Assembly (NCBI GenBank): GCA_002793215.1
Contig: PFPU01000066.1
Coordinates: 1 to 42,400, forward strand
DNA: 42,400 bases
Direction: 5' to 3'
Source: Flavobacteriales bacterium CG_4_10_14_0_2_um_filter_35_18
Lineage (GTDB): Bacteria; Bacteroidota; Bacteroidia; Flavobacteriales; Flavobacteriaceae
Under the pieces are notes generated by a model. It did not search any database, was not told the origin of the DNA, and worked only from the letters and a program-made list of their open reading frames with translations. A program made the position numbers and the translations under genes. Positions within the stretch are counted from its first letter, which is position 1; every line of letters begins with the position of its first letter. Shown piece by piece: positions 25,188 through 33,624 of this stretch.

Positions 25188-27917
25188 TTAATCGGCTAAA
25201 TTTGGCGTTAACCACTTTTTAGCTTCCTTTATAGCAATGTTTTTATAGGCTGCAAAAGCCTCTAGCTGATCTTCTTTTATTTTGCCTAAACCAAAATATT
25301 TAGCTTCGGGATGCGCAAAGTAATAACCCGAAACCGCTGCTGTTGGATACATTGCCAAGCTTTCGGTTAAGATGATATCGCAATTTTTTTCGACTTCCAA
25401 AAGCTTCCAAATGGTTCTTTTCTCGGTATGATCAGGACAGGCCGGATAACCTGGTGCTGGACGAATACCTTGATAAGTTTCATTAATAAGTTCGCTATTT
25501 GAAAGGGCTTCACTTGCCGCATAACCCCAAAATTCGGTTCGCACTTTTAAATGTACATATTCGGCTAAGGCTTCGGCAAGGCGGTCGGCAATGGCTTTTA
25601 CCATAATACTGTTATAATCATCGAGCTTATTTTGATAGACTTTTGCTAATTCTTCAACACCAAATCCGGTAGAAAGGGCAAAACAACCCACATAATCAAC
25701 CAATTTTGATTCTTTTGGCGCAATAAAATCCGCTAAAGCGATATTAGGTTTTCCGCTTGCTTTTTGCGCTTGCTGACGCAGGCTCACAAACTGTCCAATT
25801 TTAGTTTGGCGCGTTTCATCTTGATATAATTCAATTAGGGTATCATCAACAGTATTAGCGGGAAAAATACCAAAAACCGCCTTTGCTTTAAATTTTTTAT
25901 TTAACAGAATGTCTTTTAGTAATACTTGGGCTTCGTTGTATAGTTTTGTTGCCGTTTCACCCACCAACTCATCATTGAGTAAGTTGGGAAAATGGCCGTG
26001 CAATTCCCAAGATTGGAAAAAGGGTGTCCAATCAATAAAAGGAATTAGCTCATTTAAGTTAATATCATTTAGCACTTTAACACCTAAAAAATTAGGTTTT
26101 ATAACAGTTGATTTATTAAACTCCAATTGTAATTTATTAGCTTTTGCGCTTTTAAAATCGACATACCGTTTTTGTGTTTCCCTGTTTAAATAGCCTTCAC
26201 GTAAAGCGCGGTATTCTTTTTTAGTGTCCAAATGATATTGTGCTTTGTCTTTACCTAATAAGTTGCTCGCTACATTTACGGCGCGTGAGGCATCTAAAAC
26301 ATGAACCACATTATGGTTGTAGTTCGGGTCAATTTTTACGGCGGTGTGCACTCTTGACGTTGTTGCGCCACCAATCATTAAGGGTATTTTAAAGTTTTGG
26401 CGTTCCATTTCTTGAGCTAAAAATTCCATTTCACCCAATGATGGCGTAATTAAGCCGCTTAGCCCAATGATATCAACTTTTTCTTTTGCCGCCATTTCTA
26501 AAATCTTTTCAGGAGGCACCATTACGCCTAAGTCAATGATTTCAAAATTATTACAAGCCAAAACGACGCCAACAATATTTTTGCCGATATCATGAACATC
26601 GCCTTTAACCGTTGCAAGTAATATTTTTCCTGCCGAAGAACTTTCGGAGTTTCCATCCGATAAGGTTAATTTAGAGGCTTCAATATAAGGCAATAAATAG
26701 GCCACCGCTTTTTTCATTACCCGCGCTGATTTTACCACTTGTGGCAAAAACATTTTGCCTGAACCAAATAAATCGCCTACCACATTCATGCCATTCATCA
26801 GATAAATTTCAATGACTTCAATGGGCTTTTTAACGAGATGGCGCGCCTCTTCAACATCAATTTCAATATAGGCGTCGATGCCTTTTACCAAACTGTGAAT
26901 AAGGCGCTCTTGAATGTTGGCTTCACGCCAAGATAAGTCGGCGGTTTTAGATTGATTTCCTTTTTTATCTACATTTTCGGCAAAGTCTAATAGGCGTTCA
27001 GTGGCATCTTCGCGGCGGTTTAGCAAAACATCTTCAACGCATTCGAGTAACTCTTTGGGTATTTCATCATAAACTTCTAAAAGACTCGGATTGACAATTC
27101 CCATCGTCATACCACTTTTGATAGCATGGTATAAAAAAGCCGAATGTATGGCTTCGCGAACGCGGTCATTTCCTCTAAATGAAAAAGACACATTACTCAC
27201 ACCGCCACTCACATTGGCATAAGGCAAATTTTGGCGAATCCATTTGGTGGCTCTAAAAAAGTCGAGGGCATTTAATTTATGCTCTTCCATTCCGGTAGCT
27301 ACCGGAAAAATATTGGGGTCAAAAATAATATCTTGAGGCGGAAAATTTACTTTTTCTACTAAAATATCATACGAGCGTTTGCAAATTTCAATGCGACGCT
27401 CAAAACTATCGGCTTGACCGTTTTCATCAAAAGCCATTACCACGGTAGCCGCACCATAGCGTTTTATAAGTTTAGCGCGATAAATAAAAGTAGCTTCTCC
27501 CTCTTTTAAACTGATGGAATTTACCACTGCTTTTCCTTGCACCACTTTTAATCCGGCTTCTATAATTTCCCATTTTGAACTGTCAATCATAATGGGAACG
27601 CGTGCAATATCCGGTTCGGAGGCAATGAGATTTAAAAAGGTAGTCATCGACTGAACGCCGTCTAAAAGCCCTTCGTCCATATTGATATCAATAATTTGAG
27701 CCCCATTTTCAACCTGTTCACGAGCTACGGATAAAGCTTCTTCAAAAAGATGTTCTTTTATCAATCTCAAAAATTTGCGAGAGCCTGTAACATTGGTGCG
27801 CTCACCGATATTGACAAAATTGCTTTCGGGTGTAACTATTAATGGTTCTAATCCCGAAAGAGAAAGCCCTTTAGTTTCTAAAGGGGGGATAAAACCGTTA
27901 TTTATATTTTTATTCAT
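25188..27917 (-). CDS. metH: Cobalamin-dependent methionine synthase, C-terminal subunit (folate, B12 and activation domains)
   Basis: A 909-residue protein containing the later modules of MetH. The pterin-binding domain is at about residues 30-300 ([38 protein letters not shown]). Next are the cap and B12 domains at about 330-590, with [14 protein letters not shown] giving the cobalt-ligating His, [11 protein letters not shown] and LMIGGATTS. The AdoMet-dependent activation domain is at about 600-905, with EFWGYA and [15 protein letters not shown]. The homocysteine domain is encoded by the preceding gene, 16 nt upstream. The two add up to about 1243 residues, close to one-piece MetH (about 1230), so this is a gene fission at the linker between modules 1 and 2. 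Confidence 0.95.
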   Translation of the reverse strand: MNKNINNGFIPPLETKGLSLSGLEPLIVTPESNFVNIGERTNVTGSRKFLRLIKEHLFEEALSVAREQVENGAQIIDINMDEGLLDGVQSMTTFLNLIASEPDIARVPIMIDSSKWEIIEAGLKVVQGKAVVNSISLKEGEATFIYRAKLIKRYGAATVVMAFDENGQADSFERRIEICKRSYDILVEKVNFPPQDIIFDPNIFPVATGMEEHKLNALDFFRATKWIRQNLPYANVSGGVSNVSFSFRGNDRVREAIHSAFLYHAIKSGMTMGIVNPSLLEVYDEIPKELLECVEDVLLNRREDATERLLDFAENVDKKGNQSKTADLSWREANIQERLIHSLVKGIDAYIEIDVEEARHLVKKPIEVIEIYLMNGMNVVGDLFGSGKMFLPQVVKSARVMKKAVAYLLPYIEASKLTLSDGNSESSSAGKILLATVKGDVHDIGKNIVGVVLACNNFEIIDLGVMVPPEKILEMAAKEKVDIIGLSGLITPSLGEMEFLAQEMERQNFKIPLMIGGATTSRVHTAVKIDPNYNHNVVHVLDASRAVNVASNLLGKDKAQYHLDTKKEYRALREGYLNRETQKRYVDFKSAKANKLQLEFNKSTVIKPNFLGVKVLNDINLNELIPFIDWTPFFQSWELHGHFPNLLNDELVGETATKLYNEAQVLLKDILLNKKFKAKAVFGIFPANTVDDTLIELYQDETRQTKIGQFVSLRQQAQKASGKPNIALADFIAPKESKLVDYVGCFALSTGFGVEELAKVYQNKLDDYNSIMVKAIADRLAEALAEYVHLKVRTEFWGYAASEALSNSELINETYQGIRPAPGYPACPDHTEKRTIWKLLEVEKNCDIILTESLAMYPTAAVSGYYFAHPEAKYFGLGKIKEDQLEAFAAYKNIAIKEAKKWLTPNLAD

Positions 27918-27933
27918 AGCCTATTTCTTAAAT

Positions 27934-28938
27934 TTATCCTTCGGCAGTTAGCGGACTTCTGGGTTTATAATGCGCTGCCAATTCTGCTATCAATTTGATG
28001 TGCTCAGGTGTGGTTCCGCAACAACCTCCAATAATATTAATCACATTTCTATCGAGGTATTCTTTAATTTGATCGCGCATCATTTCGGGGGTTTCGTCAT
28101 AAGCACCAAAAGCGTTTGGCAATCCGGCATTTGGGTGTGCGGAGGTTAAAAAATTCGTTTTTTTAGCAACTGCTTCAATATGAGGTAACAATTGTTTTGC
28201 TCCCAAAGCGCAATTAAATCCGATACTTAAAAGAGGAATATGTGACATCGAAATCAAAAAGGCTTCTACGGTTTGACCAGATAAGGTACGTCCGCTGGCA
28301 TCGGTAATGGTACCGCTTACCATAATTGGGATGTTGATTTGGCGTTCTTCTTTAAGTTCTTCAATAGCAAATAAAGCGGCCTTGGCGTTAAGCGTGTCAA
28401 AAATAGTTTCAACCAATAACAAATCGACGCCTCCATCAATAAGTCCTTTAACCTGCTCCTTATAAGCTTTGTGTAACTCATCAAAGGTAATGTTTCTAAA
28501 TGCCGGGTCTTCAACTTTTGGTGATAAACTTGCCGTGCGATTGGTTGGCCCGATAGAGCCGGCAACAAAGCGTGGTTTGTTAGGCGTTTTTAGTGTGAAT
28601 TCATCGGCGACTTGTTTCGCAATTTTGGCAGCAGTGAGGTTGAGTTCATAAACCAAATCTTGCATGTAATAATCGGCCATTGCAATGCTGGTGCTCGAAA
28701 AGGTGTTGGTTTCAACAATATCAGCACCTGCCTCAAAATAGGCGCGATGAATGCTTTTTATGGCTTCGGGTTGCGTAATACTCAATAAATCATTATTGCC
28801 CTGAAGGGGATGGTTGAAATCGGCAAAACGTTTTCCGCGAAAATCGGATTCTGAAAAATGATAACGCTGAATCATCGTGCCCATAGCCCCGTCTAATATC
28901 AAAATGCGTTGTTTTAATGCCTCAGTAATTTTTTCCAT
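27934..28938 (-). CDS. metH: Methionine synthase, N-terminal subunit (homocysteine-binding domain)
   Basis: A 334-residue protein from ATG 28938; an upstream in-frame TTG (28977) would add 13 residues without similarity. It is the Zn-dependent homocysteine S-methyltransferase barrel: [11 protein letters not shown] at the N-terminus, [23 protein letters not shown], and the zinc cysteines in FNCALGA and [13 protein letters not shown] near the C-terminus. It lacks any B12 domain, so it must act with the next gene product. The operon continues into metH (second part) and metF. The SAM-I riboswitch ends about 75 nt upstream, so high AdoMet should reduce expression. Confidence 0.95.
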   Translation of the reverse strand: MEKITEALKQRILILDGAMGTMIQRYHFSESDFRGKRFADFNHPLQGNNDLLSITQPEAIKSIHRAYFEAGADIVETNTFSSTSIAMADYYMQDLVYELNLTAAKIAKQVADEFTLKTPNKPRFVAGSIGPTNRTASLSPKVEDPAFRNITFDELHKAYKEQVKGLIDGGVDLLLVETIFDTLNAKAALFAIEELKEERQINIPIMVSGTITDASGRTLSGQTVEAFLISMSHIPLLSIGFNCALGAKQLLPHIEAVAKKTNFLTSAHPNAGLPNAFGAYDETPEMMRDQIKEYLDRNVINIIGGCCGTTPEHIKLIAELAAHYKPRSPLTAEG

Positions 28939-29011
28939 TTGTGCTTTATTAAATTTAAAACGATTAATGGAAATCAAAAAAAATTGAGAAATCTTAGTTG
29001 AAGTTTTTTTT

Positions 29012-29110
29012 GAGTCATCTATCCGCTAAGCGGTAGAACGTAGCACCTTCTTTAAAATTAAAGGGTTGCTAAGGCTTCAGCGGGTCTAATCCCTCGGCCT
29101 TTCTTGATAA
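29012..29110 (-). promoter_or_regulatory. SAM-I (S-box) riboswitch of the metH-metF operon
   Basis: On the minus strand the order of conserved elements is that of the S-box: TTATCAAGAAAGGCCGAGGGA, split as ATCAAGA and GGCCGAGGGA, then TAGACCCGCTGAAGCC, TTAGCAACC, a variable hairpin (CTTTAATTTTAAAG), AGGTGCTACGTTCTACC, a CCGCTTAGCGG hairpin and the closing GATAGATGA. P1 is formed by the two ends (TCAAGA side with GATAGATGA side). No clear terminator follows before the metH start about 75 nt away; a run of T at 28977-28984 on the minus strand has no stem. The output is therefore possibly translational. Confidence 0.93.
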
Positions 29111-29139
29111 CCATTGTTTATTTTTAATGAACGTGATTG

Positions 29140-29170
29140 CAAATTAACAGTATATTCTGATTATTAGCAA
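29140..29170 (-). promoter_or_regulatory. Candidate promoter of the metH-metF operon
   Basis: On the minus strand TTG (29168-29170) is followed after 20 nt by TTAATTTG (29140-29147), one mismatch from TAnnTTTG. The start would lie about 23 nt upstream of the riboswitch. Confidence 0.38.
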
Positions 29171-29271
29171 GCTAAATATTAATTTTTAATTATTTTAAAA
29201 AATTGTAATTGTTAATTCGCTTAAAAAAGCTTCCTAAAATTAAGTGTGTTAAATTATTAAACCTCATTTTA

Positions 29272-30315
29272 TTAAATATATCCCAATTCATCGGCAATAA
29301 AAATGAGGATTAAAGAGAGAAAAAATGAAATGATTGGGGCTACTAGCCACATTAAGAAAAACCTTTTAACTTCTGTTTTTCTAAAGATGTTTTTGGCTCC
29401 TAATTTGGCGACTCCGATTCCTAAAATTGCCGCGACATTAACTTGAACCAAAGAGCTTGGAATCCCTTTTATAACAGATGCGGCTAGTAACAAACTCCCC
29501 GAAACAAAGGCAATGATAACGGCTTCAAATTTTCCGAATTGGATAATTTCCTTTCCTGTATTTTGTAAAATCTTATCACCAAAAATTGAACTTCCTATGC
29601 CAAAACTTGGTGCAACGATTAAAGTAGCAAGTATCATAATTACTATAAAATTATCGCTTATAGAAATGTTAAGTTCGTTCGCAGTCATTGAGGCAATTGG
29701 GCCTGAAGCATTTGCCACATTATTCGCGCCAATTGAAAAGGCAACATATAACGACATAAAGAGGATTAATCCATTTAAAAACGGATTCATATTCATATTT
29801 TGTGACCGCGACATATCGGTATATCCCCTTTTGCGCATGGGATTATAGATATATTTTCCAAGGAGCAGACTGAGAAAAAAGGATATTATGGGTAAAAAAA
29901 ACCAAGTTGGCACTATTTCAAAAAATAATTTATCGGTATTTAATTTATGCAAATATAAGGCTGGCGCAACTACTGCAAGAACCGTTGCCTGGCTCGTAGA
30001 TTGTGGAATGCCCGATAAATTTGCAATTAATAGGGTAATAGCCACCGAAAAAAGAATGATTGAAACTATGGTAAAGGAAAACAATTCGGCTCCTAAAAGT
30101 TCTTTTCCCATGGTGGTAGCCGTTGCTTTTCCAGCAATAATGGCTCCTAAAAAAACAGTGATTCCAAACAGACCCGGTATTAAACTTTTTCTAATAACAT
30201 TAGAGCCATAAGCTGCCGAAAAGGCTGGACCCGTTCCACTACCACCCATAGTAATAGCCAAGAATATTGCCATTAAAAAAGGAATGAGCAAGTGGCTGAA
30301 TAAGGGTGAAATCAA
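29272..30315 (-). CDS. PiT-family anion permease, probable sulfate permease (CysP-like)
   Basis: A 347-residue protein with about ten membrane helices. The PiT signature is present in both halves: MGGSGTGPAFSAAYGSNVIRK-type (split: GGSGTGPAFS, SNVIRKSL), IPQSTSQAT, and SIGANNVANASGPIASM with IPSSLVQVN. It is shorter than phosphate PiT proteins (about 400 or more). PiT members include sulfate permeases such as Bacillus CysP. Lying directly downstream of cysH-cysD-cysN on the same strand (59 nt from cysN), sulfate is the more likely substrate, though phosphate cannot be excluded. The start is uncertain: TTG 30315, or ATG 30273, which would cut into the first helix. Evidence for sulfate is context only. 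Confidence 0.82.
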   Translation of the reverse strand: MISPLFSHLLIPFLMAIFLAITMGGSGTGPAFSAAYGSNVIRKSLIPGLFGITVFLGAIIAGKATATTMGKELLGAELFSFTIVSIILFSVAITLLIANLSGIPQSTSQATVLAVVAPALYLHKLNTDKLFFEIVPTWFFLPIISFFLSLLLGKYIYNPMRKRGYTDMSRSQNMNMNPFLNGLILFMSLYVAFSIGANNVANASGPIASMTANELNISISDNFIVIMILATLIVAPSFGIGSSIFGDKILQNTGKEIIQFGKFEAVIIAFVSGSLLLAASVIKGIPSSLVQVNVAAILGIGVAKLGAKNIFRKTEVKRFFLMWLVAPIISFFLSLILIFIADELGYI

Positions 30316-30374
30316 TGTTTATAGTTTAGGGGTTAACGATTACAAATTTAGATTTTTTAATCAACTATCACAAC

Positions 30375-31622
30375 TTATTCAATAAATCCCACTCCCGCTG
30401 TATTATTAGTTTGCAAATCAATTAAAATAAAGGAGCCATTGATGCGGTGTTCTTTAAAAGTATCAAAAAAAATGGGCTTATTTAATTGAAAAGAAACCGA
30501 GGCAATGTCATTCATTTTTAGGCTGGCAACCTCCTTGTCAAAACCTGAAAAATCGGTATGGATTAGGTGATTAATGGCACTGACTTTTGCCATGACTTTA
30601 TTAACGCCATGCTGCAAAGTATATTTTGAACCAAGTGTTAAAGGCTTTGCATCCATCCAAGAAATGGTGGCGTTAAAACACTTTTCAACTTTTGGCCATT
30701 CGTCAATTTTCACAATCATATCGCCTCTACTTACATTCACATCATTTTCTAAGGTAATTGAAACAGATGCCGTGCTGATAGCGGTTTTATATTGTTCTCC
30801 ATTAAAATAAATGGCTTTTATTTTAGTTTTTGTTTCGGATGGTAAAACCATAACCTCATCGCCCACATGAATTGCGCCGCCATAAACTTTACCAGCATAG
30901 CTTCTAAAATCGTGATACTCTTCGGTTTTTGGTCGGATGACGTATTGCACCGGAAAACGCATTTTAATTTTTGAATGGCTGTTAAGGGTGTCTAAGCCTT
31001 CTAGATAGCTCAATAAACTTGCTCCTTTATACCAAGGCATTGCATCAGAGAGGTTTACCACATTATCACCTTTTAAAGCGCTTACCGGAATGTAGGTTAT
31101 ACTGTGGTCTTCATAATCACTTTTAGTAACTAATTTTTCAAAATCTGTTTTGATGTTGTTATAAATCTGTTCCGAAAAATCGACCAAATCCATTTTGTTG
31201 ATACAGACAATTACGCTTTTAATTTGCAATAAATTTGTGATAAAAAAATGACGAAAAGTCTGTTCTATAACGCCGTGTCGTGCGTCTATTAATATAATGG
31301 CTACGTGTGATGTTGAAGCGCCGGTAACCATATTTCGGGTATATTCAACATGCCCGGGTGTATCGGCAATAATGTAGCTACGGCTTGACGTTGAAAAATA
31401 AATATGGGCCACATCAATGGTAATTCCTTGTTCGCGTTCGGCAACCAAGCCATCTGTTGCCAAAGAAAAGTCGAGGTAATCGTAACCTTTTTTCTTGCTA
31501 CTGTGGGCAATGGCTTCAATTTTATCGTCGGTTAATGATTTTGTGTCGTATAACAACCTTCCTATTAAAGTACTTTTTCCGTCATCTACACTACCTGCTG
31601 TTGCTATTTTTAAGACTTCCAT
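30375..31622 (-). CDS. cysN: Sulfate adenylyltransferase, GTPase subunit
   Basis: A 415-residue translational-GTPase-type protein that couples GTP hydrolysis to APS formation by CysD. G1 GSVDDGKST is at residues 10-18, G2/switch EREQGITIDVAH near 62-73, G3 DTPGH at 87-91 and G4 NKMD at 142-145. Beta-barrel domains II and III follow. Length equals stand-alone CysN; there is no C-terminal APS kinase (CysC) domain, unlike NodQ-type fusions. A 121-nt AT-rich gap separates it from cysD. The start ATG 31622 directly precedes EVLKIATAGSVDDGK, as in the family. Confidence 0.95.
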   Translation of the reverse strand: MEVLKIATAGSVDDGKSTLIGRLLYDTKSLTDDKIEAIAHSSKKKGYDYLDFSLATDGLVAEREQGITIDVAHIYFSTSSRSYIIADTPGHVEYTRNMVTGASTSHVAIILIDARHGVIEQTFRHFFITNLLQIKSVIVCINKMDLVDFSEQIYNNIKTDFEKLVTKSDYEDHSITYIPVSALKGDNVVNLSDAMPWYKGASLLSYLEGLDTLNSHSKIKMRFPVQYVIRPKTEEYHDFRSYAGKVYGGAIHVGDEVMVLPSETKTKIKAIYFNGEQYKTAISTASVSITLENDVNVSRGDMIVKIDEWPKVEKCFNATISWMDAKPLTLGSKYTLQHGVNKVMAKVSAINHLIHTDFSGFDKEVASLKMNDIASVSFQLNKPIFFDTFKEHRINGSFILIDLQTNNTAGVGFIE

Positions 31623-31743
31623 ATTTTTAATTTTGTAGCAAGTGTTTAATAACCAGAACTTATTACTTGCTCACTATATATTAGCTAATTTTTACTTATT
31701 TCTTATTACCTGATAATTAATACTTGCTAGTTAATACCTACAA
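31623..31743. repeat. Degenerate AT-rich spacer between cysD and cysN
   Basis: The 121-nt spacer repeats variants of TTACTTG/TTATTAC (for example near 31659-31669, 31695-31702 and 31720-31729) and contains no gene. Such low-complexity spacers of loosely repeated 'AAGTAATAAG' words occur in flavobacterial genomes from memory. No regulatory site recognised. Confidence 0.4.
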
Positions 31744-32643
31744 CTAAAAATATCCTTGTTGTTTGCGTTTTTCCATAGCGGCTTCTGAGCGTTTGTCATC
31801 AATTCGCGCACCGCGTTCCGAAATTTTTGAATCCCGAATTTCGGCTACTACCTGACTTATGGTTGTGGCATACGAATCAACGGCGGCGGTGCAACTCATA
31901 TCACCAACGGTTCTAAAACGCACCATGCGTTGCTCAACTTGCTCATCTTTATCTTGGTAAACATAATCGGAATGCGACCAAATGAGTCCGTCGCGCATAA
32001 AAACTGCGCGCTTATGCGCAAAATAAATTGAAGGGATTTCTAAATTTTCCTTTTCAATATAAGTCCAAACGTCTAATTCTGTCCAGTTTGAAATGGGAAA
32101 AACGCGTACATTTTGACCTAAATCAATTTGACCGTTAAGCATATCGAACAATTCGGGGCGTTGGTTTTTTTCATCCCATTGGCCAAAATCATCGCGTACC
32201 GAAAAAATCCGTTCTTTGGCGCGCGCTTTTTCTTCATCGCGACGTGCACCACCAATGCAAGCATCAAATTTAAATTCTTCAATTGCGTCTAAAAGGGTAG
32301 TCGTTTGCAAAACATTTCTGCTCGAATACCTGCCAGATTCTTCTTTCACTTTGCCTTGGTCTATTGTATCTTGAACTTTTCTAATTATTAAATCAAGTCC
32401 GAGTTCTTTTACCAATTTATCGCGGAATTCTATGGTTTCTTTAAAATTATGCCCCGTATCAATATGCATTAAAGGAAATGGAATTTTTGCAGGAAAAAAG
32501 GCTTTTTGTGCCAATCGCACCAGCGTAATTGAATCTTTTCCGCCCGAGAATAATAATACCGGCTTTTCAAACTGCGCTACAACTTCCCTAAAAATATAAA
32601 TTGCTTCACTTTCTAATGCATTGCTATCAAATAAATCTTTCAT
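31744..32643 (-). CDS. cysD: Sulfate adenylyltransferase, small (catalytic) subunit
   Basis: A 299-residue PP-loop protein from ATG 32643; an in-frame GTG 27 nt earlier overlaps the end of cysH and is less likely. The pyrophosphate loop LLFSGGKDS is at residues 30-38. Further family blocks are MHIDTGHNF, CIGGARRDEEKARAKERIFS (split: GGARRDEEK, RAKERIFS), FPISNWTELDVW, and RFRTVGDMSCTAAV, with RGGRxDD-like ERGARIDDKRSEAAMEKRK near the end. With CysN it makes APS from ATP and sulfate. Length and ending KKQGYF match the family (about 300). Confidence 0.96.
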   Translation of the reverse strand: MKDLFDSNALESEAIYIFREVVAQFEKPVLLFSGGKDSITLVRLAQKAFFPAKIPFPLMHIDTGHNFKETIEFRDKLVKELGLDLIIRKVQDTIDQGKVKEESGRYSSRNVLQTTTLLDAIEEFKFDACIGGARRDEEKARAKERIFSVRDDFGQWDEKNQRPELFDMLNGQIDLGQNVRVFPISNWTELDVWTYIEKENLEIPSIYFAHKRAVFMRDGLIWSHSDYVYQDKDEQVEQRMVRFRTVGDMSCTAAVDSYATTISQVVAEIRDSKISERGARIDDKRSEAAMEKRKQQGYF

Positions 32644-32653
32644 TCGTGTAAAT

Positions 32654-33277
32654 TTAGATGTGTAAACCACATTCGCGGTTTTCTAAAACTTTGGTTGGAT
32701 CAAAATACTTAAATTCGTTTGGCAACTGGTGTTCTTGTAAATAAGTATCTAATTTTGAATCAGTATAATGGTAAAAAGGACTCACTTTTAACATACCATC
32801 TTTTGAATAAGACAAGATATCGATGCTGTCTCTAAAAGCTGTTTGACCATGGCGCAAATTGGTAAACCAAACATCGGGTTTGTGTTCAGCCATGGCGCGT
32901 TTAAAAGGCTCTAATTTAACTTGTTCAGTAAATATTTTATGCTTAGAATCCTCAATATTTGGGATGCCTAAAACCACGTCGCGATGCGCCGAAGTTTGTT
33001 GTGGCACGTATAATTTTATGTTTAAATTGAGTCGCTTTATTAAGTCTTCGGCATGACGGTAGGTTTGGGGTGTATTATAACCCGTGTCGCACCAAATAAC
33101 TTTTATATCGGGTTTTACCTGCGTGCAAGCATATAATAAGGCGACTTCATAAGGTCTAAAATTAGTGGTAACAATCGGATTTTTAGCCTTTTTAATAGCC
33201 CATTGAATCAGTTCTAAGGGGGTAGCTAATTTTAATGCTGCAATCTGCTTTGTTAAATCTATTTTTATGTTACTCAT
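32654..33277 (-). CDS. cysH: Phosphoadenylylsulfate reductase (PAPS type by motifs)
   Basis: A 207-residue enzyme from ATG 33277; upstream TTG at 33316 is in the promoter region and is rejected. It reduces activated sulfate to sulfite using thioredoxin. It has the N-type PP-loop region (TTNFRPYEVALLYA, IKVIWCDTGYNTPQTY), FTNLRHGQT, and the C-terminal ECGLHI with the catalytic Cys203. The paired cysteines (CCxxRK and SxGCxxC) that bind the 4Fe-4S cluster of APS reductases are absent, which points to PAPS as substrate. It leads the operon cysH-cysD-cysN-permease, cysD starting 10 nt downstream. Confidence 0.93.
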   Translation of the reverse strand: MSNIKIDLTKQIAALKLATPLELIQWAIKKAKNPIVTTNFRPYEVALLYACTQVKPDIKVIWCDTGYNTPQTYRHAEDLIKRLNLNIKLYVPQQTSAHRDVVLGIPNIEDSKHKIFTEQVKLEPFKRAMAEHKPDVWFTNLRHGQTAFRDSIDILSYSKDGMLKVSPFYHYTDSKLDTYLQEHQLPNEFKYFDPTKVLENRECGLHI

Positions 33278-33313
33278 TATTTTTGATTCTATGCTTCTTT
33301 TAACAACTAGGCG

Positions 33314-33321
33314 CAAAACTA
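33314..33321 (-). promoter_or_regulatory. Candidate -7 promoter box (TAGTTTTG) of the cysH operon
   Basis: A perfect TAnnTTTG on the minus strand 36 nt before the cysH ATG. The implied leader is only about 30 nt, too short for a riboswitch or attenuator. Confidence 0.45.
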
Positions 33322-33456
33322 AAAAATATTTGTGTATTTATAGGCTAATTATAAAGAAAATGACAATTGAGCCCATTGATTGAATGTTAAATAACTTAGT
33401 TTTTTTCTAAAAATAAAATTAATTGAAAAATATATTCATATCATTCCCCAATTTTA

Positions 33457-33464
33457 TATATTTG
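33457..33464 (+). promoter_or_regulatory. Candidate -7 promoter box (TATATTTG) of metK
   Basis: Perfect match to TAnnTTTG. Transcription would begin near 33471, just before the SAM-II aptamer, which is the expected place. Confidence 0.55.
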
Positions 33465-33474
33465 CCGAGTCTTT

Positions 33475-33545
33475 AAGAGGAAAAATTTGACTGATTGCAA
33501 CCTCTTTTTCAATTTAATTGGATAAATAAAATGCTAAAGCAGTGT
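33475..33545 (+). promoter_or_regulatory. SAM-II riboswitch upstream of metK
   Basis: The segment matches the SAM-II pattern. P1 is AAGAGG (33475-33480) with CCTCTT (33501-33506). The enclosed loop reads ATTTGACTGATTGCAA, close to the conserved AUUUAAC.GUAUUGCAA of the crystallised environmental SAM-II RNA. Downstream are GATAAAT and GCTAAAG, the conserved binding-pocket and pseudoknot strand. Loop bases ACTG (33490-33493) can pair with CAGT (33540-33543) to give the H-type pseudoknot. No S-box elements are present. GCTAAAG (33533-33539) can alternatively pair with CTTTTAGC (33554-33561), a possible ligand-dependent switch. The aptamer ends about 80 nt before the metK ATG. Family call from remembered consensus. 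Confidence 0.82.
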
Positions 33546-33624
33546 AAAAACTCCTTTTAGCCTTTTAGTTAAGCTTTCTTTTAAGACTTCATTATCAATT
33601 GTCTATAATTTAAAATAACGTAAT

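Noticed and set aside
29513-30211. Long plus-strand reading frames antisense to the PiT-family permease
   Set aside because: They are shadow frames of the membrane protein gene, without family similarity or a promoter.
33278-33400. Search for a Cys/Met leader peptide or riboswitch before cysH
   Set aside because: The TAGTTTTG box leaves a leader of only about 30 nt, with no short Cys/Met ORF and no terminator hairpin.
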